Part shown: piece by piece, positions 27,758-37,755 of the stretch | Numbering within the stretch: position 1 is the first letter of the stretch | Layout of the letters: each line of letters begins with the position of its first letter | From: Prado023 sp963788325 | GTDB lineage: Bacteria; Actinomycetota; Actinomycetes; S36-B12; CAIYMF01 | Length of the DNA stretch: 64,000 nt | NCBI GenBank assembly: GCA_963788325.1 | Contig: CAWBGJ010000010.1 | Location: 1-64,000 of the forward strand | Reading direction: 5' to 3' | Made by a program: the position numbers and the translations under genes | The notes under the pieces: generated by a model | The model's input: only the letters and a program-made list of their open reading frames with translations | Told to the model about the DNA's origin: nothing | Databases searched by the model: none

Positions 27758-28345
27758 ATGAGAGCCACCGTCGCACTCGTCGCCGCGACCGCCGGACTGC
27801 TGCTCGCCGGCTGCACAAGCAACCCGGAGCCGTCCGAGACGACCTCCGGGATCCCCTCGGCGAGCGCCAGCGTGTCCGCGTCGCCGACGTCGACCCTGCC
27901 TGCAGCCGATCAGCAGGCGTTCGACGACGCCACCGAGACCGTGCGCGCCTACGAGCAGATGTTCTACGACATCCTCGCCGACCCCGAGCCGTCGCTGAAT
28001 GACATGAACGAGGTCGCCACGCAGCCACAGCTGGCCCTGGACCTGAAGAACCTGCAGGGGATCGTGTCCGAGGGCGGCTTCTCGATCACGACGACCGGCC
28101 CGATCGTCGTGGCGTCCGCCGAGCCGATCACCGTCAATCTCGACGGCGACCCGGCGACCGTGACGCTGGTCGCGTGCGTCGACAAGTCCGCGGCAAGCGG
28201 AACGAACCCTGACGGCAGCTCGTTCACGGGCGTGCGCCAGAAGTCGCAGTACCGGGTCGTGAAGACCACCTACCTGCCGGCTCCGGGCTGGGCCGTCGCT
28301 GAGGTCCTCCCACCGGACGGCTTCGACCAGCCGCAGCCATGCTGA
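27758..28345 (+). CDS. Lipoprotein
   Basis: 195 residues. The signal ends in LLLAGCTSN, a lipobox with the lipid-bearing cysteine at residue 19. A serine/threonine linker follows, then a domain with YEQMFYDILADPEPSLNDM and FSITTTGPIVVASAEPITVN, which resembles the NTF2-like lipoproteins found in actinobacterial gene clusters. It would sit on the outer face of the membrane beside the pilus. It overlaps the next gene by seven bases. Confidence 0.65.
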   Translation: MRATVALVAATAGLLLAGCTSNPEPSETTSGIPSASASVSASPTSTLPAADQQAFDDATETVRAYEQMFYDILADPEPSLNDMNEVATQPQLALDLKNLQGIVSEGGFSITTTGPIVVASAEPITVNLDGDPATVTLVACVDKSAASGTNPDGSSFTGVRQKSQYRVVKTTYLPAPGWAVAEVLPPDGFDQPQPC

Positions 28346-29253
28346 GCCGACTCGCCGCCGCCGGGCTCATCGGAGCCTTGGCCCTCGCCGCCCTCGGCGC
28401 AGGCCCCGCCGCTGCCGACGGCACCGTCACCTGCGGATCAGTAGGCCTCGACGGCAGCCGGGACTGCGAGGTGGCCGCGACCGAGCCTGGAGGAACCGGT
28501 GGCTCTGCGCAGAACGTGGGCTCGACGTCCCCAGCCAAGGTGACGTGCGAATGGAAGGGCCAGGAGGTCGACTGCACCTCCGACGAGGGCACGTGGAGCA
28601 ACGCCCGGCAGTGCTGGGTGCAGATGGCCGACCCGCAGCCCGTGGCTGACTCCTCCCTGTGGGAGGGCCACACCGACGGGGCTATCTACAAGTGCTCGCC
28701 CCCGTCCGGCGGTGGCGGCCTGCTGGGCGTCGCCTGGGGCGGCATCACCTACTTCTGGTCCGACGCTGCCCCCGTGGCGGTCAACCCCTCGGCGCTGGCG
28801 CGCGAGGCGGTCGAGCGCATGAACCTGCGTTCGCCGCGGGTCGGGGCCACTCCCCTGCCCTCGTCGGATGCGGTCTCGGTGATCGGGCTGCCGACCTGGC
28901 TCTGGGTAGACAACGCAGACGAGCGCGGCTGGGGACCGATCACCAGATCGGCCAGCGCCGGCGGGGTAACCGTCACCGCGACCGCCCGGGTGTCGAAGGT
29001 CGTCTGGGACATGGGTGATGGCAACAGAGTGACCTGCCGGAACGCGGGGACCGAATGGACTCCGGCGAAGGGCGATGGCGACTCGCCCACCTGCGGCTAC
29101 CGGTACGAGACGCCCGGGATGCACACGATCACGGCGACCACGTTCTGGCGAGTGGGCTGGTCCGGTGCCGGGCAGTCCGGAACGATCACGTTCGACATGG
29201 CTGGCTCCCGGTCCCTCGACGTGGTCGAGCTGCGGGCGGTGGTCACCGGATGA
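28339..29253 (+). CDS. Secreted protein with PKD-like domain
   Basis: 304 residues. Signal peptide (LSRLAAAGLIGALALAALGA ... AAA). Cysteine pairs occur in the first 110 residues (CGSVGLDGSRDC; CEWKGQEVDCTSDEG). The tail has strands and the PKD-like pattern VVWDMGDGNRVTC ... YETPGMHTITATTFW. Homologues are known next to actinobacterial Tad genes, where the role is undefined. Overlaps both neighbours by a few bases. Could be a surface cofactor or adhesin of the pilus. Confidence 0.55.
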   Translation: MLSRLAAAGLIGALALAALGAGPAAADGTVTCGSVGLDGSRDCEVAATEPGGTGGSAQNVGSTSPAKVTCEWKGQEVDCTSDEGTWSNARQCWVQMADPQPVADSSLWEGHTDGAIYKCSPPSGGGGLLGVAWGGITYFWSDAAPVAVNPSALAREAVERMNLRSPRVGATPLPSSDAVSVIGLPTWLWVDNADERGWGPITRSASAGGVTVTATARVSKVVWDMGDGNRVTCRNAGTEWTPAKGDGDSPTCGYRYETPGMHTITATTFWRVGWSGAGQSGTITFDMAGSRSLDVVELRAVVTG

Positions 29254-29682
29254 CCCGCTTCCCTTCGGCTCGGTCGGACACCGGCTCGCTGTCACTTGAG
29301 CTCGTGGTTCTGGCCCCGGCGATCCTGGCGATCTTCGCTCTGGTGATCGCCGGTGGTCGCGCTGTGGTCGCGTCTCAGGCCGTCGCTCAGGCCGCGTCCC
29401 AAGCCGCTCGCGATGCGTCGTTGCAGTCGTCGCCGTCCGCGGGGGTCGCGGCGGCCCGAACGAGAGCGGCGAGCGTTCTGGACGGGCAGGGCCTCGCCTG
29501 CAGAGCCGCGCACGGTCTCCACGAACGCAACTGCTCTCGCGAAGCCGGCCGGCCAGTCCGGCATGGTGACGGTGAACGTGGCGTGCACGGTCTCGTGGTC
29601 GGATCTTGGTCTTCCCTCTTCCAGAAGCCGGACCCTCACTGCCACGGGAACCGCGCCGATCGACACGTGGACCGAGCGATGA
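29250..29682 (+). CDS. TadE-like minor pilin (one frameshift)
   Basis: ATG 29250 overlaps the previous stop. The first half carries GSLSLELVVLAPAILAIFAL, the TadE helix with its glutamate, then AVAQAASQAARDASLQ. The second half is in the next frame (VNVACTVSWSDLGLP) and ends at TGA 29680-29682, which overlaps the next start. The shift is near 29500 and fits one extra base. The composite has about 143 residues. Confidence 0.6.
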
Positions 29683-30119
29683 GCGCCGGCCGCCTGCCGA
29701 GCCTCGCCGGTGGGGATCGGGGCTCGGTCTCGCTGCTGTTCGTCGTCGTTGCCGTCGGGCTCCTGGCATGTGTCGGACTGGTCGTGGACGGCGGCGGCAA
29801 GGCTCGGGCCGCGGCTGAGGCCGACGACGTCGCCCGCGCGGCCGCACGAGCCGGGGTCCAGGCGATCAATGCCACGGGGGTGCTGGCAGGGAACGAGCCA
29901 CGGACGAATCCGACCCGCGCCGCTGCGGCCGCGCGCACCTACCTCGAGGCGTCCGGCACGACCGGCACGGTCACCGTGGCGCCCGGGGGTCGTCAGCTGA
30001 CCGTGAACACTCGCGACACGTACACCCCGGTGTTCCTGACCGCGATCGGCCTCGGACCGATGCGGGTCACCGGATCTGCCACCGCTGATCTGGTCACCGT
30101 CGAAGGAGGCACTCCATGA
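29679..30119 (+). CDS. TadG-like pilus protein
   Basis: 146 residues from ATG 29679 (ATGA with the previous gene). The N-terminal GGDRGSVSLLFVVVAVGLLA precedes VVDGGGKARAAAEADDVARA, the pattern of TadG-type proteins whose helix is followed by a region rich in alanine and arginine. The C-terminus has VNTRDTYTPVFLTAIGLGP. Intact. Ends in an ATGA overlap with the LysM gene. Confidence 0.65.
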   Translation: MSAGRLPSLAGGDRGSVSLLFVVVAVGLLACVGLVVDGGGKARAAAEADDVARAAARAGVQAINATGVLAGNEPRTNPTRAAAAARTYLEASGTTGTVTVAPGGRQLTVNTRDTYTPVFLTAIGLGPMRVTGSATADLVTVEGGTP

Positions 30120-31245
30120 TTGCCCGAACCTTGCGCGGCCTCGGCGCCCTGGCCGCTGATCCGCCTTGCGCTGCTCGGCTGGCCAGCTGCGCTCCTCGGC
30201 CTTGGCGACGCTGTCTGCCGCCTGGCTGCCCGACTCGCGGATCCCGCCGAGGTGTGGCCGCCCGGACACCGGCGGCCTCTTCCTGGTCATCGTGCTGGCC
30301 CTGGCCTGGATCGCCTGGGCGATCTGGAGCGTCGCACTGGTCGTGGAGGTCGCCGCCCAGGTCCGCGGGGTGCCGACCCCTCGGCTCGGCGGCCTGTTCC
30401 CCCAGAACGCCAGCCGCCGCCCTGGTCACGACCATCGCCGTCGCCTTCACCATCGCCCCCACAGCCCCCGCGATCGCCGGCCGCCGGGGACCGACCACGC
30501 CCTCGCGGCGTCGACGAGCCCAAGCCAGACCGGGGCCGACCGATACACCGCGGCCGAGCCACCGGTCCCCCGAAGCGCGCCGGTCACCGCGCCGGCCGAC
30601 GGGCGGATAGCGCAGTCGAGGATAAGCAGGGGGACTACACGGTGGTCCGCGGCGACACCCTGTGGGACATTGCCGACGAGCAACTGGACGACCCGACCCG
30701 ATGGCCCGAGATCGCCGAGGACTCCGAGCAGATCACCCAGACCGACGGTCGCCACCTGACCGACCCCGACCTGATCCTGCCAGGGTGGACGGTAAGCCTC
30801 CCCGACCAGATCGCCGAGGTGGAGCCAGCTGAGGCCAGCCCTCGGTCAGACGAGGCCGGCCCGGCCGCCGAAGTCACCCCGCCCCAGACCCCTATGCAGG
30901 CCGGCACCGACCCGGCGGCCGACTCGTCCGCCTCCGCCCCGTCGGGTGTCGACAGGTCGACCACAACGCTGGCCCACGCCATAGACGCCGTTGCCGTCCG
31001 GCACTCCGTCTTGCCGCCCACCCCGATGGGCGGCGGAGCCAACCAGCCCGTCAGTGCACTGGCCACTCCGCCGGGCGGGCCCACGGTGCATGGCGACGAG
31101 GGCCGTGCGCAGCGCCACCCACGGCGTGCTTGGCCTGCCTGAATGGATCGCCGATCCGCTGGTCCCCACTCACCGCGACGGCGCCCCCGACCTGGTCTCC
31201 GCAGCCGAGGCCCAACTGGCAACTGCCCGCTCCGGCCACGGCTAG
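30116..31245 (+). CDS. Membrane protein with LysM domain (at least five frameshifts)
   Basis: Composite. The parts recovered in order are: IARTLRGLGALA; LIRLALLGWPAALLGLGDAV; DTGGLFLVIVLALAWIAWAI with WSVALVVEVAAQVRGVP; ALVTTIAVAFTIAPTAPAIA; then a LysM domain (YTVVRGDTLWDIADEQLDDP, then PDLILPGWTVSLP); finally LPEWIADPLVPTHRDG up to TAG 31243-31245. Each join needs one base fewer, at about 30160, 30261-30263, 30399-30403, 30620 and 31100. The N-terminal part resembles the membrane half of actinobacterial LysM/BTAD proteins, but no BTAD domain is visible. LysM would fix it to peptidoglycan next to the pilus. Either a pseudogene or a draft-error victim. Confidence 0.6.
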
Positions 31246-31252
31246 AAAACGT

Positions 31253-31270
31253 GAAGGGCACCTGCCCTTC
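31253..31270 (+). terminator. Hairpin after the pilus operon
   Basis: A perfect inverted repeat, GAAGGGCA-CC-TGCCCTTC, begins eight bases after the LysM stop. With a tight loop the stem is seven to eight pairs. There is no T run after it, as is common in high-G+C actinobacteria. It is placed where the plus-strand transfer and pilus operon should end. Confidence 0.6.
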
Positions 31271-32106
31271 GCCCAGGCGGCAAGCATGCCCCTGATCGAC
31301 ACCCCGAGCCCAGACTCGACCCGCCACCAGTGTTGCGATCCCGCACCGTCCCACACGGGCCCCTAAGCGCAGGGAGCGCAAGCATGCCGAAGGGCTGCCG
31401 TCGAACCCCCGGTGCTGGTCCAGGCAAGCTCGTCCGTCTCTTTCCGGGAGAGGCAGTGTCGTGGTCCTTCCCCTCCTGGTCTCGGGGCTGCTCGCCCTAC
31501 CCGCAGCGTGAGATCCCGAGCCTTTCACGTCCGTGCCTGTCGTTTCCGCGAGGTCCGGGGCCGCGGTGTCGCCGGAAGCCCGCTGGCAACGTCAGCAGGT
31601 CACCGCGGCCAAGCCCCGCGCGATCGTGACAACCGGCCTACGTTGTGGGCGTCGGGCAAGGTGCGGGTCGCAGACCCACGTCCCAGCTGTGCGCGGGGAT
31701 TACCAACCCGTTCGGCCCCATCTACCACCCGTGGTCACCCCAGTCGTGAACCCACCCGTTGTCGCCTGCCCCGTCACACCTCGGTCAGCCCGCCTCCGAG
31801 CCAGCCCCCGAGAGCCAACACCACCCACAGGCATGGTACCGGGCTGGCCGTCGCTGCCACGACTCCAACATCGTCACCCAGAACTGGACCAGCCCGACAG
31901 CGCCGCACCTCGCCACGCTGATCGTGCTACTTGCCACTGGGCCACCCCCACCCGACCCGACGAACCGAGGCACAGGAAAGCCGGATCCGACCGGCCAGAC
32001 CACCACGCCCAACCCTCCAGCACCCAGTGTCACGGCTCGCCGCACCAGCCCCATACACATCAGCTATCAGCGCGGTGGATTAGCTTAGGCGGTGTTGCGT
32101 GCCAAC
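31271..32106. other. Gene-poor stretch, no recognisable gene
   Basis: About 840 bases. Open frames exist on both strands but none has a convincing start, ribosome binding site or family motif. One plus-strand piece, VVVLPLLVSGLLALPAA at about 31460-31510, looks like a signal peptide and may be the head of a secreted protein broken by frameshifts. The stretch marks the change from the plus-strand transfer operon to the minus-strand defence island. Confidence 0.5.
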
Positions 32107-32488
32107 TCAGATAGACGATGCAGATGCTTCCAAGGGAGCTGCTGTGTGCAGCTCCGATGCCCGGACCTGAGCGAAGAGCTTGGCCCGCGGCCCGACGAGG
32201 GAGTAGACCTCCGACCATTCGTCAAGGACGAGCATGGGGGACGTAACCCCGCTCGGCGTAGCCAGCAACGACGTCCAGCATCGCGAGAGCACGGTTGACG
32301 AGGAAGTCATGATCTTCACTCTCAAGCCGCAGTTCCCGGATGCGCTCGACCGTATCGAGACGTTGATGGGCGTGGCCCTGGTGCGACGGGTGGAACTGGC
32401 TGATGGAGGAAGAGGAAGGTCTGCCGGCCAGGCCGCTTCCTGGTCCCCACGAGGTGCAGACGCTGGCGAAGTGCGGTGCAAACGTCAA
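32107..32488 (-). CDS. Small helical protein next to the TIR gene (one frameshift)
   Basis: Composite of about 125 residues. The first frame gives HQRLDTVERIRELRLESEDH then DFLVNRALAMLDVVAGYAER; the second continues MLVLDEWSEVYSLVGPRAKL to the stop at 32107. Removing one G from GGGGG at 32236-32240 joins them (GYVP-MLVLDEW). The protein is mainly alpha-helical and has no export signal. The first 30 residues are doubtful. I do not recognise the family. It lies downstream of the TIR gene on the same strand, 279 bases after its end. Confidence 0.5.
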
Positions 32489-32767
32489 TGGCGAACCCGG
32501 AACTGCACGACAAGTTGCTCAAGGCTGGAAACCACGGCGCTGCAACGGTTCCTGCGCGTCTGAGAATACGCGTCCCGTCGGGGCGCCTGTGAGGACGGGT
32601 GATGGATGGCGGGCTAGCCCGAATTAGCCCCGGAGTTGTTGAATGAGTCAGACCTCCGCCGGATCGAGAAGAACTCAAACGGACAGGTACTCGCCACCGG
32701 GGACGGTAGTCGTGCGGAGCGTTTGACGGAGGACGATCGAGGGCTTGACGTAGTCACCCCGAACATG

Positions 32768-34082
32768 TCAGAGCAGGCGCAACACCTCCCACGCTGGTGG
32801 TCGGACCCGGATGACGAGGTTCTTCTTGTGCTCGCCGCGGAACCAGTCGGCCAACTCCTCGCTCCATCCGGATGAGAACACGGCGTCGACCGTGTCACAC
32901 GCTTGCTCGACCGCCGGATCGTCGCGATTTGGCTGATAGCCATCGGCGTCGTCATCGTAAATGAGGAGGTCTTCCTTACGTGCCTGCGCGGCATCTTCCG
33001 GTCGTACTGATCGGTCGGCCGGTAAAGTTCGGAGTTGCCGGACTCCTCGTAGATTGCCAAGCGCACGGCTGGCGGTAAGGCCCCCAATGCCTGGCGCGCC
33101 TCCATAACAGCCGCGTCGAAACGGGCGATCTCGCCTTTGGGGGCGATTGCCTCGGTGACCTCGAATGCGGTCTTTGCCGCATGGAGTTGATCATACTTAG
33201 TGCGAAGCTCCGCTAACTCGCTCGACTCGTCGCGCTGCCTAGTGACCTCGGATGTCTGCGCTTGGGCTGCCTCAAGTTCGTCGACTCCTACCCTCGTGCT
33301 TGACGCAAGCCCACTGAGCACGCTGGGAAGAAAGTTAGGAACTTCGCCTTCTTGCCCTCCCACATAGCCGTCTCCACGTCCAGCCCGAAGGTCCGGGTTA
33401 CCTTGTCGTGGAGCTCTGACAGGCCAGACGAGTCCGTAATCTTCGCCCCCTGTATCTTGCCCAGCAGCTTCTCGATGCGCGCGAATTCGATCGGGGGCAC
33501 GAGCAAAGGGAACGCTGGGATGCTGAGGCCCCACATAGCGCCGATCTCGATCAGGCAGGCTTCGCTATCGAAGAAGGCAGGTGTAAGCAGCGGCAGTACG
33601 AGGCCCGCGCCAGAGATTTGGGTTCGCAGGAACTCCAGGTAGTCGGTTGTGCCAATTGGAATGGCCATGCCATCCAGCGAGGTACAGAGAATTCGCGTGT
33701 GCGCAAGGCCGGTTCCCAGCCGGAGGAGATCAGCCACCGCCTCGGCCAGCTCCTTGTCGACAGATGCGTGCGAGATGAACACACGACTCGTGGAACTAAT
33801 TGTCGTCACAGCCGGTCCCCCACTTGTCGTTGCGCTTTCCTGCAGGGTCGCAGGATCCACCAATCCATATTCCACGAGCCCATCCGCCACAACCTCGTCG
33901 AGGCATCCCTGCTGCCGAGCGCGGCCCCAAGGCTCGTTGACATGCTTGAGGACTCCGTATCCCCTACCGACCGAGTTGAAGGCAACGTCGAGCCCATGCG
34001 CCAAGAAGAAAGCCTCGGCGCGCGAACCTCCACCCGCCTGCATCGCGGCTGTGAGGCGCTTGATGTCCTCGCTTCGCGCCAC
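32768..34082 (-). CDS. TIR-domain protein with coiled-coil tail (two frameshifts)
   Basis: GTG 34082. Residues 1-90 form an unknown helical domain (RAEAFFLAHGLDVAFNSVGR). A TIR domain runs from residue 100 to about 215: RVFISHASVDKELAEAVADL, then PIGTTDYLEFLRTQISGAGL and FFDSEACLIEIGAMWGLSIP. Glu179 occupies the place of the catalytic glutamate in TIR NADases. After a frameshift near 33330 comes a coiled region (ELEAAQAQTSEVTRQRDESS; ELRTKYDQLHAAK). After a second near 33000 comes a tail (DLLIYDDDADGYQPN; WFRGEHKKNLVIRVRPPAWE), with the stop at 32768-32770. Bacterial TIR proteins commonly deplete NAD in response to phage. Both breaks need one added base. Confidence 0.65.
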
Positions 34083-34172
34083 GTGACCACCCTAATGAAC
34101 GTGTGTCGGAGGACGCGGGAAACCGAGGCCATTGTGTCAGTCGGGTCGGAGGCCACCCGGGCGATTGGATGG

Positions 34173-34309
34173 GTGCACTCAGTGGAGGCTTGGGCGCTGA
34201 TCCGGCGCCTGGTCGCGGAGGGTGTTCCGCAGCGGCGGGTGGCCAAGGATCTGGGGGTGTGTGGCCGACGGTGGCTCGGGGGGTGGCCACCATCAGCGCT
34301 GTGGATTGA
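34173..34309 (+). pseudogene. IS21-family istA N-terminal remnant
   Basis: GTG 34173 opens HSVEAWALIRRLVAEGVPQR then RVAKDLGV, the helix-turn-helix start of IS21-type IstA transposases (typically SVEDWAEIRRL ... IAR RLG). A one-base shift near 34262 leads to PTVARGVATISAVD and TGA 34307-34309. Only about 45 residues of a protein of about 500 remain; no istB and no terminal repeats were found. It sits between the TIR gene and brxHI, on the opposite strand to both. Confidence 0.55.
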
Positions 34310-34334
34310 GGACGCGCGCCTGCCTCGGCGACTC

Positions 34335-36447
34335 TCACGACTCGCTGACGGCGCGCAACCGCACGGCGCGTCGGGCGGTTCGGCGCCCGGCCGCCGGGTC
34401 AGTGAACCTCTCCGTCAACGTCCGGATCGCCACCTCAGGTGGCAGGACCTCGGCGAACTTCAAGCCCTGGATCGCTTTCGGATCGATCACGGGGATGGGC
34501 GGGTCCGGGCGCGCCAGGGCCTCGGCGACAGCTGCCACGTCGAGCGCCTCGCCGCTGGTCCATCTGACGCTCACCGAATCGTGGTCGGCGTCGCAACCAA
34601 GCTCAGAGATCGCTGCGGCGATGCTGTTGTTTGCGGCTCCCCCGGCGTAGGTCCACCAGACATGGCGGTCCCCCTGCCGCTCCAAGATCAGGACCTCCGG
34701 ATCAACCGTGTGATCGTGCTCCTCGCGCGCTGCGATGAGCGCAGCCTGCGCGCGGCGGGACAGGCGAACGTCGTCGGGATCAGCCCCGAGCAGGACCTCG
34801 CGGATTGCGCCGCTCAACTTGGCTCCGAGGTAGAACGAGCCGACTGCTTGCCACTTGGACTTCCCGCGAGCCTGGTCGAGAGCGACCGATACCTGGCGGC
34901 GCCGCCAGTCGACGTGAGGTGACCCGCCAGGCTCGGCCCGCCAGGGCGAGGACCACCGGCTGCCCCTCGGTCCCGCGGTTGAGTGCGGCTGGGGAGATCG
35001 ACCCGATTACGTCCCTTCCGTGCACGACGTTCATCTCCGGGGGTGCAGTGAACACGGCGGTGAGCTCCATGAAGTTGCGCCGGCCGAACGTCGCCTCGGC
35101 TTCCGCCCCGATGAACGCCATCTGCGCGTCCGTGGTCAGGTACCCGGTGGCAAGCAGGTGGTCCAGAACCTCCTGCCCACCGTCCATCACCGAGAGCCCC
35201 GGCCACCAATGAGGCCACGTCGTCAGCCCGAATCGGTGCTCCTGCAGGGCCAGCGCCAGCAACTGCTGAGCAGTGATGTGCCGCGGATGCGGAGGTGGAA
35301 CGACTGGCTCGACGAAGCCCTCCCGCCACAAGCTCAGCAGCGCGGCGGCCTGCACCAGCGGAGTCCTCGCGGGTAGCCAGGAACAGCATGTTGCGGCTTG
35401 TCCCGGGTCGCCGACCCGTTCGACCGAGTCGTTGCAGGAAGGAGGCCACGGTTCGCGGTGCGTCGACTTGGATGACCCGGTCGAGGTCGCCCACGTCGAT
35501 GCCGAGCTCCAGCGTGGAGGTTGCCACGACAACGCAGTCACGGGCCTGGGCGAACGCCTCCTCGCTACGCCGACGTTCCTCAGCGGATAGCGACGAATGG
35601 GATACGAACGTGGTGATGTCGCGGTCGCGCAGGTGCTGAGCGAGCTGCTCGCACTGGGAGCGGGAGTCGCAGAACACCAGACGCTTCTCCCCAGCGTGCA
35701 GTGCGGCGATCACGGTCGCAGCGCCCTCAATGGAGCCGACATAGTCCAGGGTCACCTCGGCCGCAGGCGGGTGAATCACCCCCTGCCCATCAATGGGGAT
35801 ACCAGGGGCGACGACCTCGGATCGGATCGCAGGGGTTCCCCCGGCCAGCCATCCCAACAACTCATCGGGGTTCCCGATCGTGGCTGACAGCCCGATGCGC
35901 TGCAGCCGGCGTCCTGCCAATCGTTGGATCCGCTCGAGGACAGCGAGCAGGTGCCAACCGCGATCGTCCCCAGCGAACGCGTGGAGTCGTCGATGACAAC
36001 CACCCGCAGGTTGGCAAAGAGCCGGTGCGGGTCGACCTTCGTCGAGACCAGGATCGCCTCGAGGGATTCGGGGGTGGTGAGCAGAAGGTCAGGCGGGGCG
36101 GCGATCAGGTTCCGACGTTGCGTCGGTCCAACGTCGCCATGCCACAGCTCGGCCCGCCGGCCGATCCACGAGGTGTACCCAGCGAGGCGCGGTTGCAGGT
36201 TGTTCAACAGCGCACGAAGCGGGGTGACGTACAGCACCGAGAGCCCGGTCCACTCCCCCTCGGCCATCTCCGACAGCAGGGGGAACACCGCAGCCTCGGT
36301 CTTTCCACCGGCGGTGGGGGCCAACAGCAAGCAGTCAGCACCGGCGCGCACAGGATCCACGGCCGCCCGCTGGAGGGGGCGGAGGTCGGGCCAACCGAGG
36401 GAGTTGACGACGTGGTAGTCCACCTCCGCCGACAAGCCGGTCGGCAT
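34335..36447 (-). CDS. brxHI: BREX type 2 helicase BrxHI (several frameshifts)
   Basis: Composite from ATG 36447. Superfamily 2, Lhr-like: LRPLQRAAVDPVRAGADCLL, Walker A APTAGGKTEA (residues 43-52), LLTTPESLEAIL, then motif III GLSATIGNPDELLGW, motif V ATSTLELGIDVGDLDRVIQV and motif VI SFLQRLGRTGRRPGTSRN, and a long C-terminal domain (TTWPHWWPGLSVMDGG; FMELTAVFTAPPEMNV; IPVIDPKAIQGLKFAEVLPP). The DEAH-box region is broken: VVID followed by HAFAGDDRGWHLLAVLERI needs one added base at about 35986. Further breaks are near 35400 and 34860. It is the last gene of the BREX operon, three bases after brxD. Confidence 0.75.
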
Positions 36448-36449
36448 GG

Positions 36450-37755
36450 CTAGTCCAGCCCGAGTTCGATGTCGTCGACGTCGGCGACCTGGCGTTCCTC
36501 AGCGGTCAGCTCGGAGGCGTTCACGGTGAGGGCATAGTGCTGGCGGGGATCGAAGTCCTCGAACTGGTCCACCCGGTCCAGAACGTCTGCCACGAGCTTC
36601 TTGCAGTACAACCGTGGAGCAACCCCGACCTGGGCTCCGAGACGGCCTGTCACCGCGTCGGCCAAGGTGGCGAGGTACTCATCATCGACCACAGTGATGA
36701 CGCGTTCCGATGCCCCGGTCGCATAGAGGTCGCGGACCTTGGTTCCCAGTTCGACCAGTGCAGTGCGCGTGAACCCGGGCAGTCTCAACTGGGTCGCCCG
36801 AGGGTTGTCGAAGCGGGGGTCGGTCGTGAAGTCGGTGGCCAGCCGCTGCGCTAGAGGGGCCAGCCGCTGCACTCCTTGGGGGCCATCGAAGAACGCCGGG
36901 GTTCCGGTGATGATCAGCCCGAGGCCGGGGAACCGGCCGGAGTGGACCTCGTCGATCAGCTGGCGTAGCGCGTTGAGCGCCTTGTCGCGCACATCGCCAC
37001 GGACACGTTGCAGGGTCTCCACCTCGTCGAGGACCAGGATCAGCCCCGAGTAGCCGGAGTCCCTCAGGACGACCAGGAGTCCCTGCAGGAACCCCATCGC
37101 CCCGAAGTGATCCAGTTCGCCACGCAGCCCCGCTGACCGGCGGATCGATGCCGAGACGTGCGGCTGGCCACCCAGCCATGCCAGCAGCCCCTCGGCGGTG
37201 GCCAGGTCGCCGGCGAGCGTGGCCGCCCGGTATGCGCGCAGGGCGGTCGCGAACGCGGGTGTCGTGCGCGCGACGACAGCCAGCCTCTTCTCCAGCAGGT
37301 CCGTGGTGGCGGCACTCAATGCCGATTCATCCGCAGGGATCGACGCCAGCGTCGATGGCATCGGATTCCAAGGTGAAGAACCAGCCGTCGATGACTTCCC
37401 GCAATGCTGACGGCGGGTACTCAGCGGTCATCAGCGACTCGACGACGCGCCGGTACACGGTCTCCAGCCGGTGCAGCGGGGTCTCGGTCTCGCTGATCTG
37501 GACCTCGGCGGTGGCGAACCCTTCGCGGCGCGCCTGCTCGACGACCCAGCGGGTGAAGAACGTCTTGCCTGAGCCGTACTCGCCGCGGACCGCCTTGAAT
37601 ACCGCCCCACCTCCCGCCACGACGGCCAAGTCCTCGGCGATCGCCGTCTCGAAGCGACCCAGCCCGACCGCCATGAGATCCAGCCCCTCAGCGGGGACGG
37701 TCCCTCGGCGCAGGGCGTCGATCACGTCGCGGCGGCGGGCCGCGGAGACAGTCAT
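36450..37755 (-). CDS. brxD: BREX type 2 ATPase BrxD (one frameshift)
   Basis: Composite from 37755 (overlaps the pglZ stop, ATGA). P-loop: FKAVRGEYGSGKTFFTRWVV. Walker B: GLILVLDEVETLQRVRG, followed by ALRQLIDEVHSGRFPGLGLI and ITGTPAFFDGPQG. The last part is winged-helix-like (LADAVTGRLGAQVGVAPRLY). This is the DUF2791-type ATPase that defines BrxD in type 2 BREX. The frame breaks near 37345, between LESDAIDAGVD and SIPADESALSAATTDLLEKR. Composite length of about 434 residues fits the family. Confidence 0.8.

Noticed and set aside
31785..32060. Minus-strand 91-residue open frame
   Set aside because: No ribosome binding site, biased Gly/Val/Trp composition, no family; probably non-coding.
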